Assembly (NCBI RefSeq): GCF_001514235.1
Contig: NZ_KQ948928.1
Location: forward strand, 1 to 64,000
From: Streptomyces caeruleatus
GTDB taxonomy: Bacteria > Actinomycetota > Actinomycetes > Streptomycetales > Streptomycetaceae
Length of the DNA stretch: 64,000 nt
Reading direction: 5' to 3'
Shown here: piece after piece, positions 35,328 to 44,400 of the stretch
Layout: each line of letters begins with the position of its first letter
Position numbering within the stretch: position 1 is the first letter of the stretch
The notes under the pieces: model-generated
What the model saw: only the letters and a program-made list of their open reading frames with translations
Database searches by the model: none
Told to the model about the DNA's origin: nothing
Translations under genes and position numbers: made by a program

Positions 35328-36569
35328 TCAGGTCGTCCTCGGCAGCGCCGGCCCGTCGAAGACCATCTCCAGCGTCCGGAACCGCCGCAGCACCGCCCCC
35401 GGCAGCAGTTCCGGTTCGAAGCCGGGCCTCACCCGCAGGCCAGGCATCCGCTGATACAGCTTCGCCGCGGCGACCTGCATCTCCAACAGGGACAGATTCA
35501 TGCCGACGCAGAAATGAATCCCCTGCCCGAACGGCAGGTTCATCGGCAGGTTCGCCCAGTCACGCTCGATGAGGAACTCGTCCGGCCGGTCGAAGACCAG
35601 CGGATCATGATTCGCGGCGCTGATCACGACGAACGCCTTCTCACCCGGCTCGACATCGAGGTCCCCGATCCTGGTCGGCCTGGAACAGGTCCGCCACAGC
35701 CCCGAGATGGGCGACTCGAACCGCAGCGACTCCGCCGCCAGGGAACGCGCGAGACCCTCGGGGTCGGACAGGAACCGTGCCTTCTGCGCCGGGTAACGGT
35801 CGAGCAGATAGGCGGTGTTGCCGATCGCCCCGATCGTCGTGCCGATCCCGGCCACGTTCAGCAGCTGGATCACGCGGGCGATCTCGCCCACCTCGAAGTA
35901 GTCGCCGTCCACGCGGGCGAACGACAGCTGGGTGATCAGATCGTCGCTGCCAGGGCCGGCCGCCCGCTTCGCCCGGATCATCTCGCCGAGGTAGTCGAGC
36001 CACTCGTTGAGCTCGGAGCCGTACCCGCCCTCCGCCCGGCCGTCCATGGTGTCGGTGACCAGCTCCTCCATCCGCTGCGCCGACCGCGCGTACTCGTCGC
36101 GCTCGCCCTCAGGCACGCCCAGCAGCTCACAGACATGGCCTGCCGCCATCCGGGCCGCGAAGTCGTCGTACATCTCGAACGAGCCCCGTTCGGAGAGCTC
36201 GTCGATCAGGTCGTCCGCGAAGCGTTCGCTGAACGGGCGCATATGTTGGATACGGGACGCCGACAACGCCTTGACCAGCAGCTTCCGTTGGCGGGTGTGG
36301 CGCGGCGGGTCGGCCCAGCCCAGCACCTGCTCCTCGGGTGGCAGCGGCTCCTTGAGCGGCCAGATGTTGCCGAGCGCGCTGGACCACGACTGGTGTTCGG
36401 ACAGTACCTCCTTGACGCCCTCGTAGGTGGTGACCTGGACGGCCTCCAACTCGGCGTTGCGGGCCACGGGACAGCGGGCCCGGTCGTGCGCGAGTTCCTC
36501 CCAGGGCTCACTGGCCTTGGCCGTGTAGGGCCGGTACCGCGGCTGCACATCCTCGGGCCGACTCGTCAT
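35328..36569 (-). CDS. Cytochrome P450 with a non-canonical I-helix
   Basis: This 413-aa soluble bacterial P450 has the ExxR motif (ESLRFESP) and the heme-binding FGQGIHFCVGM with Cys354. The oxygen-activation motif, normally AG-x-(D/E)-T-T, reads AGIGTT, so the acidic residue is a glycine. This can alter proton delivery or indicate peroxide use or unusual chemistry. It probably hydroxylates or otherwise oxidises the cluster product. The ATG at 36569 follows AGGGAG. In-frame starts at 36590 (ATG) and 36593 (TTG) are less well placed. It diverges from the CCR gene with operator candidate C between. Confidence 0.9.
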   Translation of the reverse strand: MTSRPEDVQPRYRPYTAKASEPWEELAHDRARCPVARNAELEAVQVTTYEGVKEVLSEHQSWSSALGNIWPLKEPLPPEEQVLGWADPPRHTRQRKLLVKALSASRIQHMRPFSERFADDLIDELSERGSFEMYDDFAARMAAGHVCELLGVPEGERDEYARSAQRMEELVTDTMDGRAEGGYGSELNEWLDYLGEMIRAKRAAGPGSDDLITQLSFARVDGDYFEVGEIARVIQLLNVAGIGTTIGAIGNTAYLLDRYPAQKARFLSDPEGLARSLAAESLRFESPISGLWRTCSRPTRIGDLDVEPGEKAFVVISAANHDPLVFDRPDEFLIERDWANLPMNLPFGQGIHFCVGMNLSLLEMQVAAAKLYQRMPGLRVRPGFEPELLPGAVLRRFRTLEMVFDGPALPRTT

Positions 36570-36666
36570 GTCGATCTCCCTCTCAGACATCAACTCCGGT
36601 GACTGCTAAGGAACTTCTCACCTCTGACCGAAGACTGCCGCCGCCCTCGAAGGCCCGCTTCCGCTT

Positions 36667-36683
36667 GTGCCGCTCCGTGGCAC
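36667..36683. promoter_or_regulatory. Cluster operator candidate C (GTGCC-N7-GGCAC)
   Basis: It lies in the 191-bp divergent region between the P450 and CCR genes. The perfect 5-bp arms and the next 11 bp match site A upstream of KASIII. An AAGGAG at 36708-36713 in the same gap has no start codon after it. Confidence 0.6.
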
Positions 36684-36760
36684 GGGCGGGTGACATGTGA
36701 ATCTTCAAGGAGATCTACTCGGCCATCACTCGACAGCCACTCGACACTCACGGATGGCCC

Positions 36761-38125
36761 ATGGATGAGATCATCGGCGCTCTCCTCTCGGACCCGGAGG
36801 ACGTCACGTCGCGGGATGTGGCGGCTCTGCGCCTGCCGGAGTACTACCGGGGCAACGTGGTGCGCCGGGAGGACACCGCGATGTTCGAGGGGATGGACTC
36901 CAGAGAGAAGGATCCCCGCAAGTCGCTCCAGGTGCAGGAGGTTCCGACACCGGAACCGGGACCGGGCGAGGCACTGATCGCCGTGATGGCGAGCGCGATC
37001 AACTACAACACCGTGTGGTCCTCGATCTTCGAGCCGCTGCCGACCTTCGGTTTCCTGGAGCGCTACGGCCGCCTCAGCGAGCAGGCCCGGCGCCATGACC
37101 TGCCGTACCACGTACTGGGATCCGACCTGGCGGGCGTGGTGCTGCGTACCGGGCCCGGCGTCAACCGGTGGCGCGCCGGCGACCGGGTCGTCGCGCACTG
37201 TCTGTCCGTCGAGTTGGAGAGCCCCGACGGCCACGGCGACACGATGCTCGACCCCGAGCAGCGCATCTGGGGCTTCGAGACCAACTTCGGCGGCCTCGCC
37301 GAGCTCGCCCTCGTCAAATCCAACCAGCTGATGCCCAAACCGGAGCACCTGACCTGGGAGGAGGCCGCCGCTCCCGGGCTGGTCAACTCGACCGCGTACC
37401 GCCAACTGGTCTCCCGTAACGGCGCACAGCTCAAGCAGGGCGACAACGTGCTGATCTGGGGCGCGAGCGGCGGACTCGGCTCGTACGCCACCCAGCTGGC
37501 GCTCGCCGGGGGCGCCAACCCGGTCTGTGTCGTGTCCTCGCCCCAGAAGGCGGACATCTGCCGTGCCATGGGCGCCGAGGCGGTCATCGACCGCAGCGCC
37601 GAGGGCTACCGGTTCTGGAAGGACGAGCACGACCAGGACGCCAGGGAGTGGAAGCGGTTCGGCAAGCACATCCGTGAGCTGACCGGCGGCGAGGACGTCG
37701 ACATCGTCTTCGAGCACCCCGGGCGCGAGACCTTCGGCGCCTCCGTCTACGTCACGCGAAAGGGCGGCACCATCGTCACCTGCGCCTCCACCTCCGGCTA
37801 CCGGCACGAGTTCGACAACCGCTACCTGTGGATGTCCCTCAAGCGCATCGTCGGCTCGCACTTCGCCAACTACCGCGAGGCCTGGGAGGCCAACCGGCTG
37901 GTCGCCAAGGGCCGCATCCACCCCACGCTGTCCAGGGTCTACCCGCTGGACCAGGCCGGGCACGCGGCGTACGAGGTCCACGCCAACCTCCACCAGGGCA
38001 AGGTCGGCATCCTCTGCCTGGCCCCACGAGAGGGCCTCGGCGTGCGCGACCACGCGTTACGCGCGCAGCACATCGACGCCATCAACCGCTTCCGCCCGCG
38101 GACGCGGAAACAGGAGGCGTCGTGA
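36761..38125 (+). CDS. ccr: Crotonyl-CoA carboxylase/reductase
   Basis: This 454-aa member of the medium-chain dehydrogenase family reductively carboxylates 2-enoyl-CoA to an alkylmalonyl-CoA. The residues known to hold CO2 in this family are visible: Asn in INYNTVW, Phe-Glu in WGFETNFGG and His in SGYRHEFDNRYLW. This argues for a true carboxylase. The NADPH-binding GASGGLGSYATQLAL is present. Leu433 is encoded by TTA (38057-38059). The stop overlaps the next start (GTGA). It probably supplies the PKS with an unusual extender unit. There is no clear ribosome binding site before the ATG. Confidence 0.92.
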   Translation: MDEIIGALLSDPEDVTSRDVAALRLPEYYRGNVVRREDTAMFEGMDSREKDPRKSLQVQEVPTPEPGPGEALIAVMASAINYNTVWSSIFEPLPTFGFLERYGRLSEQARRHDLPYHVLGSDLAGVVLRTGPGVNRWRAGDRVVAHCLSVELESPDGHGDTMLDPEQRIWGFETNFGGLAELALVKSNQLMPKPEHLTWEEAAAPGLVNSTAYRQLVSRNGAQLKQGDNVLIWGASGGLGSYATQLALAGGANPVCVVSSPQKADICRAMGAEAVIDRSAEGYRFWKDEHDQDAREWKRFGKHIRELTGGEDVDIVFEHPGRETFGASVYVTRKGGTIVTCASTSGYRHEFDNRYLWMSLKRIVGSHFANYREAWEANRLVAKGRIHPTLSRVYPLDQAGHAAYEVHANLHQGKVGILCLAPREGLGVRDHALRAQHIDAINRFRPRTRKQEAS

Positions 38126-39822
38126 CGATCGGCCTGACCGGCATCATCGGCCTCGGCACCGTCGGCGAGGCCTTCCTCCGCCTCGCCCACCAGGCCGGCC
38201 ATCGCATCGTCGCCGTCGACACCGACCTGGACGTACTCGCCCGCGTCGGCAACCGCCTCAAGGCCCTCGCCGCGGACTCGGTCGTCCTCACCGACGACCT
38301 GGCCGCACTCAAGGACGCCACCGTGATCATCGAGGCGGTGCCCGACGAACTCGCCCTCAAGACAGCGGTGTTACGCCGTCTCGGCGAGGTCTCGCAGGCT
38401 CCCGTGCTCACCACCGCCTCCGCCCTCTCCGTCCCTCACCTCGCCATCGCCTCCGGCCGCCCGGAGACCGTCGCGGGCCTGCGCTTCCTCGTGCCGCCCG
38501 GCCCCGGCGGCACGGTCGAACCGGCGCCCACCGCCCTGACCTCCCCGGCCACCGCGAGCGCCGTCGACTCGCTGATCGCCGAACTGGGCCTGACCCCGGT
38601 CGAGATCGGCGCCGGACCGGCCGAGGACGCCACCGCGCTCGTGATGGCGTACCTGAACCGGTCCGTGGCCTTCCTCGAAGCCGGGCACGCCACCCGCGAC
38701 GACATCGACACCGCGATGCGCCTCGGCTGCGGACTGCCGTACGGGCCGCTGCGGCTCCTCGACACCCTCGGCCTCGACACGGCCCACGCGACCCTGACGC
38801 GACTGCGCCGGCAGACCGGCGACCCCTCCTTCGCCCCCGCGCCACTGCTGACCCGACTGGTCGACTCCGGACGGCTGGGCCGCAAGACCGGCGAAGGGTT
38901 CCACGCATACGACGACGAGGGCGGCACATCCTCGGAGGCACCCCGCGACAGCCCCGTGGGCCGCCCCGTCCGTACCGTCGCCGTCCTCGGCTCCGGCGTC
39001 ATGGCCCGAGGGATCGCCGAGGTCACGGCGACCGCCGGTCATCCCACCGTGCTGGTGGCACGCGGCCGGGACAAGGCCGACGCCGCCCTGGCGGCGATTG
39101 CCGACTCCCTGACCCGCGCCGTCCGCCGCGGCAGGACCACCCCGGAGCAGAAGGCCGCGGCCCTCGCCCGACTCACCCCCGCCACGGACCTGCAAGCGGT
39201 CGCGGACCGCGATCTGGTCATCGAGGCGGTGGCGGAGGACCTGGACGTCAAACGCCCGCTTTTCGCCCGGCTCGGCACGGTCGCCAAAGCGGACGCCATC
39301 CTCGCGACGACCACCTCCAGCCTCTCCGTGACGGCCTGCGCGCAAGCCTCCGGACGGGCCGCCGACGTCGTCGGCATGCACTTCTTCAACCCGGCACCCG
39401 CACTGCGCCTGGTCGAACTGGTCCGCACCGACGCCACGTCCGACGACGCGTTCACCGGCGCCGACGCCTTCGCCGCCGGTCTCGGGAAGTCCACCGTGAC
39501 CTGCCCCGACCGCGCCGGCTTCATCGTCAACTGCCTCCTCTTCCCCTACCTCGGCGCCGCCGTCGGCCTGCTGCGCCGCCCCGGCACCGACATCGAGGCG
39601 ACCGACAACGCCGTCCAGCAGGGCTACGGCCATCCCATGGGCCCCTTCGCCCTCCTCGACACGATCGGTCTGGACGTCGCGCTGGCCATCCAGCGCCGCC
39701 TGTACGACCAACTCGCCCAGCCGGAGCAGAAACCCGCCCCCCTTCTGGCCGACCTCGTCGCCGCCGGTGCGTTGGGCCGCAAGAACGGCAGGGGCTTCCG
39801 TACCGCGGGCGGCCGACGCTGA
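38122..39822 (+). CDS. Two-domain 3-hydroxyacyl-CoA dehydrogenase
   Basis: This 566-aa protein consists of two 3-hydroxyacyl-CoA dehydrogenase modules in tandem (about 1-270 and 285-566). The second has the NAD motif GSGVMARGI, the catalytic His in VGMHFFNPAP and the DRAGFIVN motif. In the first, the equivalent of HFFNP reads RFLVPP, so it is probably inactive and structural. The enzyme would reduce 3-oxoacyl-CoA made by the KASIII before dehydration and CCR action. No separate dehydratase was found in the island. The GTG at 38122 overlaps the CCR stop. Leu84 is encoded by TTA. Confidence 0.88.
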   Translation: MTIGLTGIIGLGTVGEAFLRLAHQAGHRIVAVDTDLDVLARVGNRLKALAADSVVLTDDLAALKDATVIIEAVPDELALKTAVLRRLGEVSQAPVLTTASALSVPHLAIASGRPETVAGLRFLVPPGPGGTVEPAPTALTSPATASAVDSLIAELGLTPVEIGAGPAEDATALVMAYLNRSVAFLEAGHATRDDIDTAMRLGCGLPYGPLRLLDTLGLDTAHATLTRLRRQTGDPSFAPAPLLTRLVDSGRLGRKTGEGFHAYDDEGGTSSEAPRDSPVGRPVRTVAVLGSGVMARGIAEVTATAGHPTVLVARGRDKADAALAAIADSLTRAVRRGRTTPEQKAAALARLTPATDLQAVADRDLVIEAVAEDLDVKRPLFARLGTVAKADAILATTTSSLSVTACAQASGRAADVVGMHFFNPAPALRLVELVRTDATSDDAFTGADAFAAGLGKSTVTCPDRAGFIVNCLLFPYLGAAVGLLRRPGTDIEATDNAVQQGYGHPMGPFALLDTIGLDVALAIQRRLYDQLAQPEQKPAPLLADLVAAGALGRKNGRGFRTAGGRR

Positions 39823-39899
39823 TCCGGCAGGAGCCCGCCCGAGTTCCGCCTCCGCCTCCGCCGCCTCCCTTGACGACCGGTTCGATTGGAAGAGACGCG

Positions 39900-41483
39900 A
39901 TGACCAAACAGCTGGAGTGGGGCTCGGCCCGGCCCCGGACCCTTACCGTGACCGTCGGGACCCGCCCGCTCGCCTTCGTCGAGGTCGCCGCCGTCGCACG
40001 GGAGGGCGCGCCGGTCCGTCTCGGTGACGACGCCTTCTCGGCGTTGGAGAAGGGCCGGGCCGTGGTGGAGGAACTCGCCTGCGCGCCCACTCCGTCGTAC
40101 GGCATCTCGACCGGGTTCGGCGCCCTCGCGACCCAGCACATCCGGCCCGAGCAGCGGTCCCGGCTGCAGCGGTCGTTGGTCCGCTCGCACGCCGCCGGCA
40201 CGGGGCAGGAGGTCGAGCGGGAGGTCGTACGCGGCATGATGCTGCTGCGGCTGTCGACGCTGGCGACCGGGCACACCGGGGTGCGTGCCGAGACCGCGGA
40301 GCGGCTCGCCGCCATGCTGTCGGCCGGGATCACGCCGGTGGTGCGGGAGTACGGCTCGCTCGGCTGCTCCGGCGACCTGGCACCGCTCGCGCACTGCGCG
40401 CTGGCGCTGATGGGCGAGGGCGAGGTGCGTGACGCCTCCGGTGCGCTGATGTCCGCCGCCGAGGCGCTCACCGCCGCCGGGCTCAGCCCGGTCGACCTGT
40501 GCGAGAAGGAGGGCCTCGCCCTCATCAACGGCACCGACGGCATGCTGGCCCAACTCGTCCTCGCCGTCACCGATCTGCGGCGGCTGCTCAAGACGCTGGA
40601 CATCGCGGCCGCCATGTCCGTCGAGGCGCTGCTCGGCACCGACCGGGCGTTCGCCCCCGAGCTCCAGGCACTGCGGCCGCATCCGGGGCAGGCCGCCGCC
40701 GCGGCCAACCTGGTCGCGATCATGGCCGGTTCCGGTGTCGTCGCCTCCCATCGAGGGCCGCACTGCACCCGCGTACAGGACGCGTACTCGCTGCGCTGCA
40801 CTCCCCAGGTGCACGGCGCCGTCCGCGACACCGTCGAGTACGCCGCCGTGGTCGCGGGGCGTGAACTGGCCGCGGCCGTCGACAACCCGGCCGTCCTGCA
40901 CAGCGACGGACGGGTGGCGTCCAACGGCAACTTCCATGGCGCACCCGTCGCCTACGCGCTCGACTTCCTGGCCATCGCGACCGCCGACGCCGCCTCGATC
41001 AGCGAACGCCGCACCGACCGGTTCCTGGACACCGCCCGCAACCACGGCCTGCCGCCGTTCCTCGCCGACGACCCCGGCGTGGACAGCGGCTACATGATCG
41101 CCCAGTACACCCAGGCCGCGATCGTCTCCGAACTCAAACGCCTCGCGGCCCCCGCGTCCGTCGACTCCATACCGTCCAGCGCGATGGCCGAGGACCACGT
41201 GTCCATGGGATGGGGCGCGGCCCGCAAACTGCGCCGTGCCGTCGACGGCCTCACCCGCGTCGTCGCCATCGAGATCCTGACCGCCGCCCGCGCCCTCGAC
41301 CTACGTGCCCCTCTGCCGCCGTCCGCCGCCACCGGCGAGGTCGTCGCGCTGCTGAGGTCCTCCGGTGTGCCCGGCCCGGGCCCTGACCGGTATCTGGCAC
41401 CCGAGATCGACGACACCGTCGAACTCGTCGGATCGGGCGCCGTGCTCGCCGCGGTCGAGTCCGTGACGGGAGCCCTCTCATGA
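39900..41483 (+). CDS. Histidine ammonia-lyase-like aromatic amino acid ammonia-lyase
   Basis: This 527-aa MIO enzyme has its cofactor-forming triad as Cys156-Ser157-Gly158 (GSLGCSGDLAPL), the form I recall for streptomycete HutH. Two residues that bind the imidazole in Pseudomonas histidase are conserved: His97 (VRSHAAG; His83 there) and Glu431 (AEDHVSM; Glu414 there). Phenylalanine and tyrosine lyases differ at these places. The expected reaction is histidine to urocanate plus ammonia. It sits directly upstream of a PKS with a starter-activating domain, not beside other hut genes, so urocanate may be the starter. The ATG at 39900 follows GGAAGAG. The stop overlaps the PKS start (ATGA). Confidence 0.85.
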   Translation: MTKQLEWGSARPRTLTVTVGTRPLAFVEVAAVAREGAPVRLGDDAFSALEKGRAVVEELACAPTPSYGISTGFGALATQHIRPEQRSRLQRSLVRSHAAGTGQEVEREVVRGMMLLRLSTLATGHTGVRAETAERLAAMLSAGITPVVREYGSLGCSGDLAPLAHCALALMGEGEVRDASGALMSAAEALTAAGLSPVDLCEKEGLALINGTDGMLAQLVLAVTDLRRLLKTLDIAAAMSVEALLGTDRAFAPELQALRPHPGQAAAAANLVAIMAGSGVVASHRGPHCTRVQDAYSLRCTPQVHGAVRDTVEYAAVVAGRELAAAVDNPAVLHSDGRVASNGNFHGAPVAYALDFLAIATADAASISERRTDRFLDTARNHGLPPFLADDPGVDSGYMIAQYTQAAIVSELKRLAAPASVDSIPSSAMAEDHVSMGWGAARKLRRAVDGLTRVVAIEILTAARALDLRAPLPPSAATGEVVALLRSSGVPGPGPDRYLAPEIDDTVELVGSGAVLAAVESVTGALS

Positions 41484-44400
41484 CCGAGCCACGAGCGCCC
41501 CGCGGCGCCGGTGCCGATGTGATCCGCCCGCTGCCCGAACTGCTGGGCACTCACGCGGAGTCGCGCGGAGACAAGGTCGCGTTCTCCGACGTACGGGGCG
41601 CGGTGACGTATCGGGAACTTGAGCGCCGTACGGCCCGGCTCGGCGGCCATCTCGTCGCCCTCGGTCTGCCCCGGGGCGCACGGGTGGCGATCCTGCTGGG
41701 CAACCGGGTGGAGATGGTCGAGAGCTACCTCGCCGTCAACCGCGCCGGCTGCGTCGGCGTACCCGTCAACCCGCACTCCTCCGACGCGGAGCTGCGGTAC
41801 GTCCTCACCGACAGCGACGCCCAGGCGGTGATCACCGACACCGCGCACGCGGAGCAGGTACGCGCCATCGGACCACGGCACCTCGTCGTGGCCGGCGCAG
41901 AGCTGCCGGACACGCTGTCGTACGACGACCTGTCCACCCGCGAACCCGCCGTCCCTCCCCGCGACGACCTCGGCCTGGACGAACCGGCGTTCCTGCTCTA
42001 CACCTCGGGCACCACGGGCCGCCCCAAGGGCGTGCTGTCCACGCAGCGCGCGGCGCTGTGGAACGCCGCCAACTGCTACGTCCCGATGGTCGGACTGTCC
42101 GCGGCGGACACGCTGCTGTGGCCGCTGCCGCTGTTCCACACCCTCGGCCATCACCTGTGCGTGATGGCCGTTACGGCGGTCGGTGCCACGGCCCATCTGA
42201 TGGCGGGGTTCTCCGCCGCCGAGGTCCTCGACGAGCTGCGCTCCCGGCCGTACACCTTCCTGGTCGGCGTGCCGACGATCTACCACAACCTGGTCCACGC
42301 CGCCGGTGCGGAAGGGCTCACGCTGCCCGCGCTGCGGGTCTGCTTCATCGCGGGTGCGGTCAGCACGCCCGCGCTCGCCGAGGCGTTCGAGGCGGCCTAC
42401 GGTGTCCGGCTCACCGACAGCTACGGCAGCACCGAGACCAGCGGGACCATGACCGCCATGCGGCCGGACGGCGAGCGCGTCCCCGGTTCCTGCGGCCCGC
42501 CCGTGCCCGGCCTCGACCTGCGCGTGGTCGACCCGGACACCGGCGTCGAGGTCCCGACCGGCGAGGAGGGCGAGGTCTGGGTCAGCGGACCGAATGTGAT
42601 GCTGGGCTACCACAACCTGCCCGAGGCCACCGCAGAGGTGCTGCGCGACGGCTGGTACCGCACCGGCGACCTCGCCCGCCGCAACGACGCCGGCTACCTC
42701 TGGATCACCGGCCGGCGCAACGACGTGATCATCCGGGGCGGGGAGAACGTCCACCCCACCGAGATCGAGGCCGTGCTCGCCCGGGTGCCCGGTGTGCGCG
42801 ACGCGGCCGTGACGGCACTGGCGGACGACGAGTTCGGCCAGGTCCCGGTGGCGCTGGTGGTGCCCGAACCCGACGGCCTCGACTGCGCGGAGCTGTTCGC
42901 GTGGTGCCGCCGGGAACTCGCCTACTTCAAGGTGCCGGTGGAGGTACGTGCCGTCACCGCGCTGCCGAGGACGGCCACGGGCAAGGTCGCCCGCAAGGCG
43001 CTCGCCGAGCTGCCCGGGCGGCTGCTCGCCGTCGCGGGCTCCCACACCGGCCTCCATCTCATGGGGGCGGGCGGTGAGTTGGCTCCGCTCCCGGGCGGCG
43101 AACTGCCCGCCGCGGCCGGGTCGCTGGCCGGCCGCGAGGTGGTCCTGGCGGGAGACGCCGGGGAGCCGGCGGACCTGATCGCCCGTCACCTCGTGGCCTA
43201 CCACGAGGCGTGGCGTGTGGGCCTGCCCGGGCCGGAGCACGGCGCCACGGTCACCGTCACGGTGGCCGGCGCCACCGTGACGATCACCATCGCCGGTTTT
43301 GCTCCCACCACCCTGGTGCTGGCGGAGGGGCTGACCGAGCACCGGATCCGCAACGCCGTCGACGTCGCGCTGAGCCGGCCGGGCAGCACCCTCGTCGCAG
43401 CCGTGCGATCGGCGCCCGCCGCCGCACAGGACCGGCTGCCGGACCGGGTTGACCTGACCGGGATCACCGGGACCGACCTCGGCAGGAGGCTCGTCGACCT
43501 CGTGACCGGCCAGGTCACCGAGGTGATGGGCGACACCGTCGGGATCGACCCGGACCGGGCCCTGCGCGAGTACGGGCTCACCTCGGTGGACGCGGTCCGG
43601 CTGCGGGACCGGGTCGCCGCCGCCACGGGGCTGCGCCTGCCCACGACGCTCGCGTTCGAGTACCCGTCGGTGCGGGCTATCGCCGGATTCCTGCGGGACG
43701 AACTCACCGGTTCACCCGAGCCGCAGGCCATCACCGGCGCGCGCACCGCCGTACCGACCGGCACCGACCACGATCCGGACGACGATCCCGTGGTACTCGT
43801 GGGCATCGGCTGCCGCTACCCCGGCGGGGTCGCCACCCCCGACGAGCTGTGGCGGCTGGTGGCCGACGGGGTCGACGCCACCTCCGAGTTCCCCGACGAC
43901 CGGGGCTGGGACCTCGACCGGCTGTTCGACTCCGACCCCGGCCGCAGCGGCACCTCGCGCACCCGGCGGGGCGGGTTCCTTCGTGACATGGCCGACTTCG
44001 ACCCCGAGTTCTTCGGGATCTCGCCGCGCGAGGCGCTGGCGATGGACCCGCAGCACCGGCTGCTCCTGGAGACCTCCTGGGAGGCGCTGGAGCACGCGGG
44101 CATCGACCCGACGTCCCTGAAGGGCGCGCGGGTCGGGGTGTACGCGGGCCTGATCTACCACGACTACGTCACCGACCCGGACCGCGTGCCCCGTGAGGTG
44201 GAGGGCTATCTCGGCACCGGTACCGTGGGCGCCGCCGCCACCGGGCGGATCTCCTATGTGCTGGGCCTGCGCGGTCCGGCGCTCACCGTCGACACGGCCT
44301 GCTCCTCGTCCCTGGTGGCCATCCACCTCGCGGCGCAGTCGATCCGCCGGGGCGAGTGCGAACTCGCGCTGGCCGGCGGGGTGTCCGTGATGGCGACGCC

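Noticed and set aside
39900..41483. Phenylalanine ammonia-lyase for a cinnamoyl starter
   Set aside because: The residues His97 and Glu431 follow the histidine-type pattern, so a cinnamoyl starter is the less likely reading, though not excluded.
41090..43342. A 750-aa minus-strand frame across the ammonia-lyase/PKS junction
   Set aside because: Overlaps two genes with clear active sites. It shows no domain or ribosome binding site.
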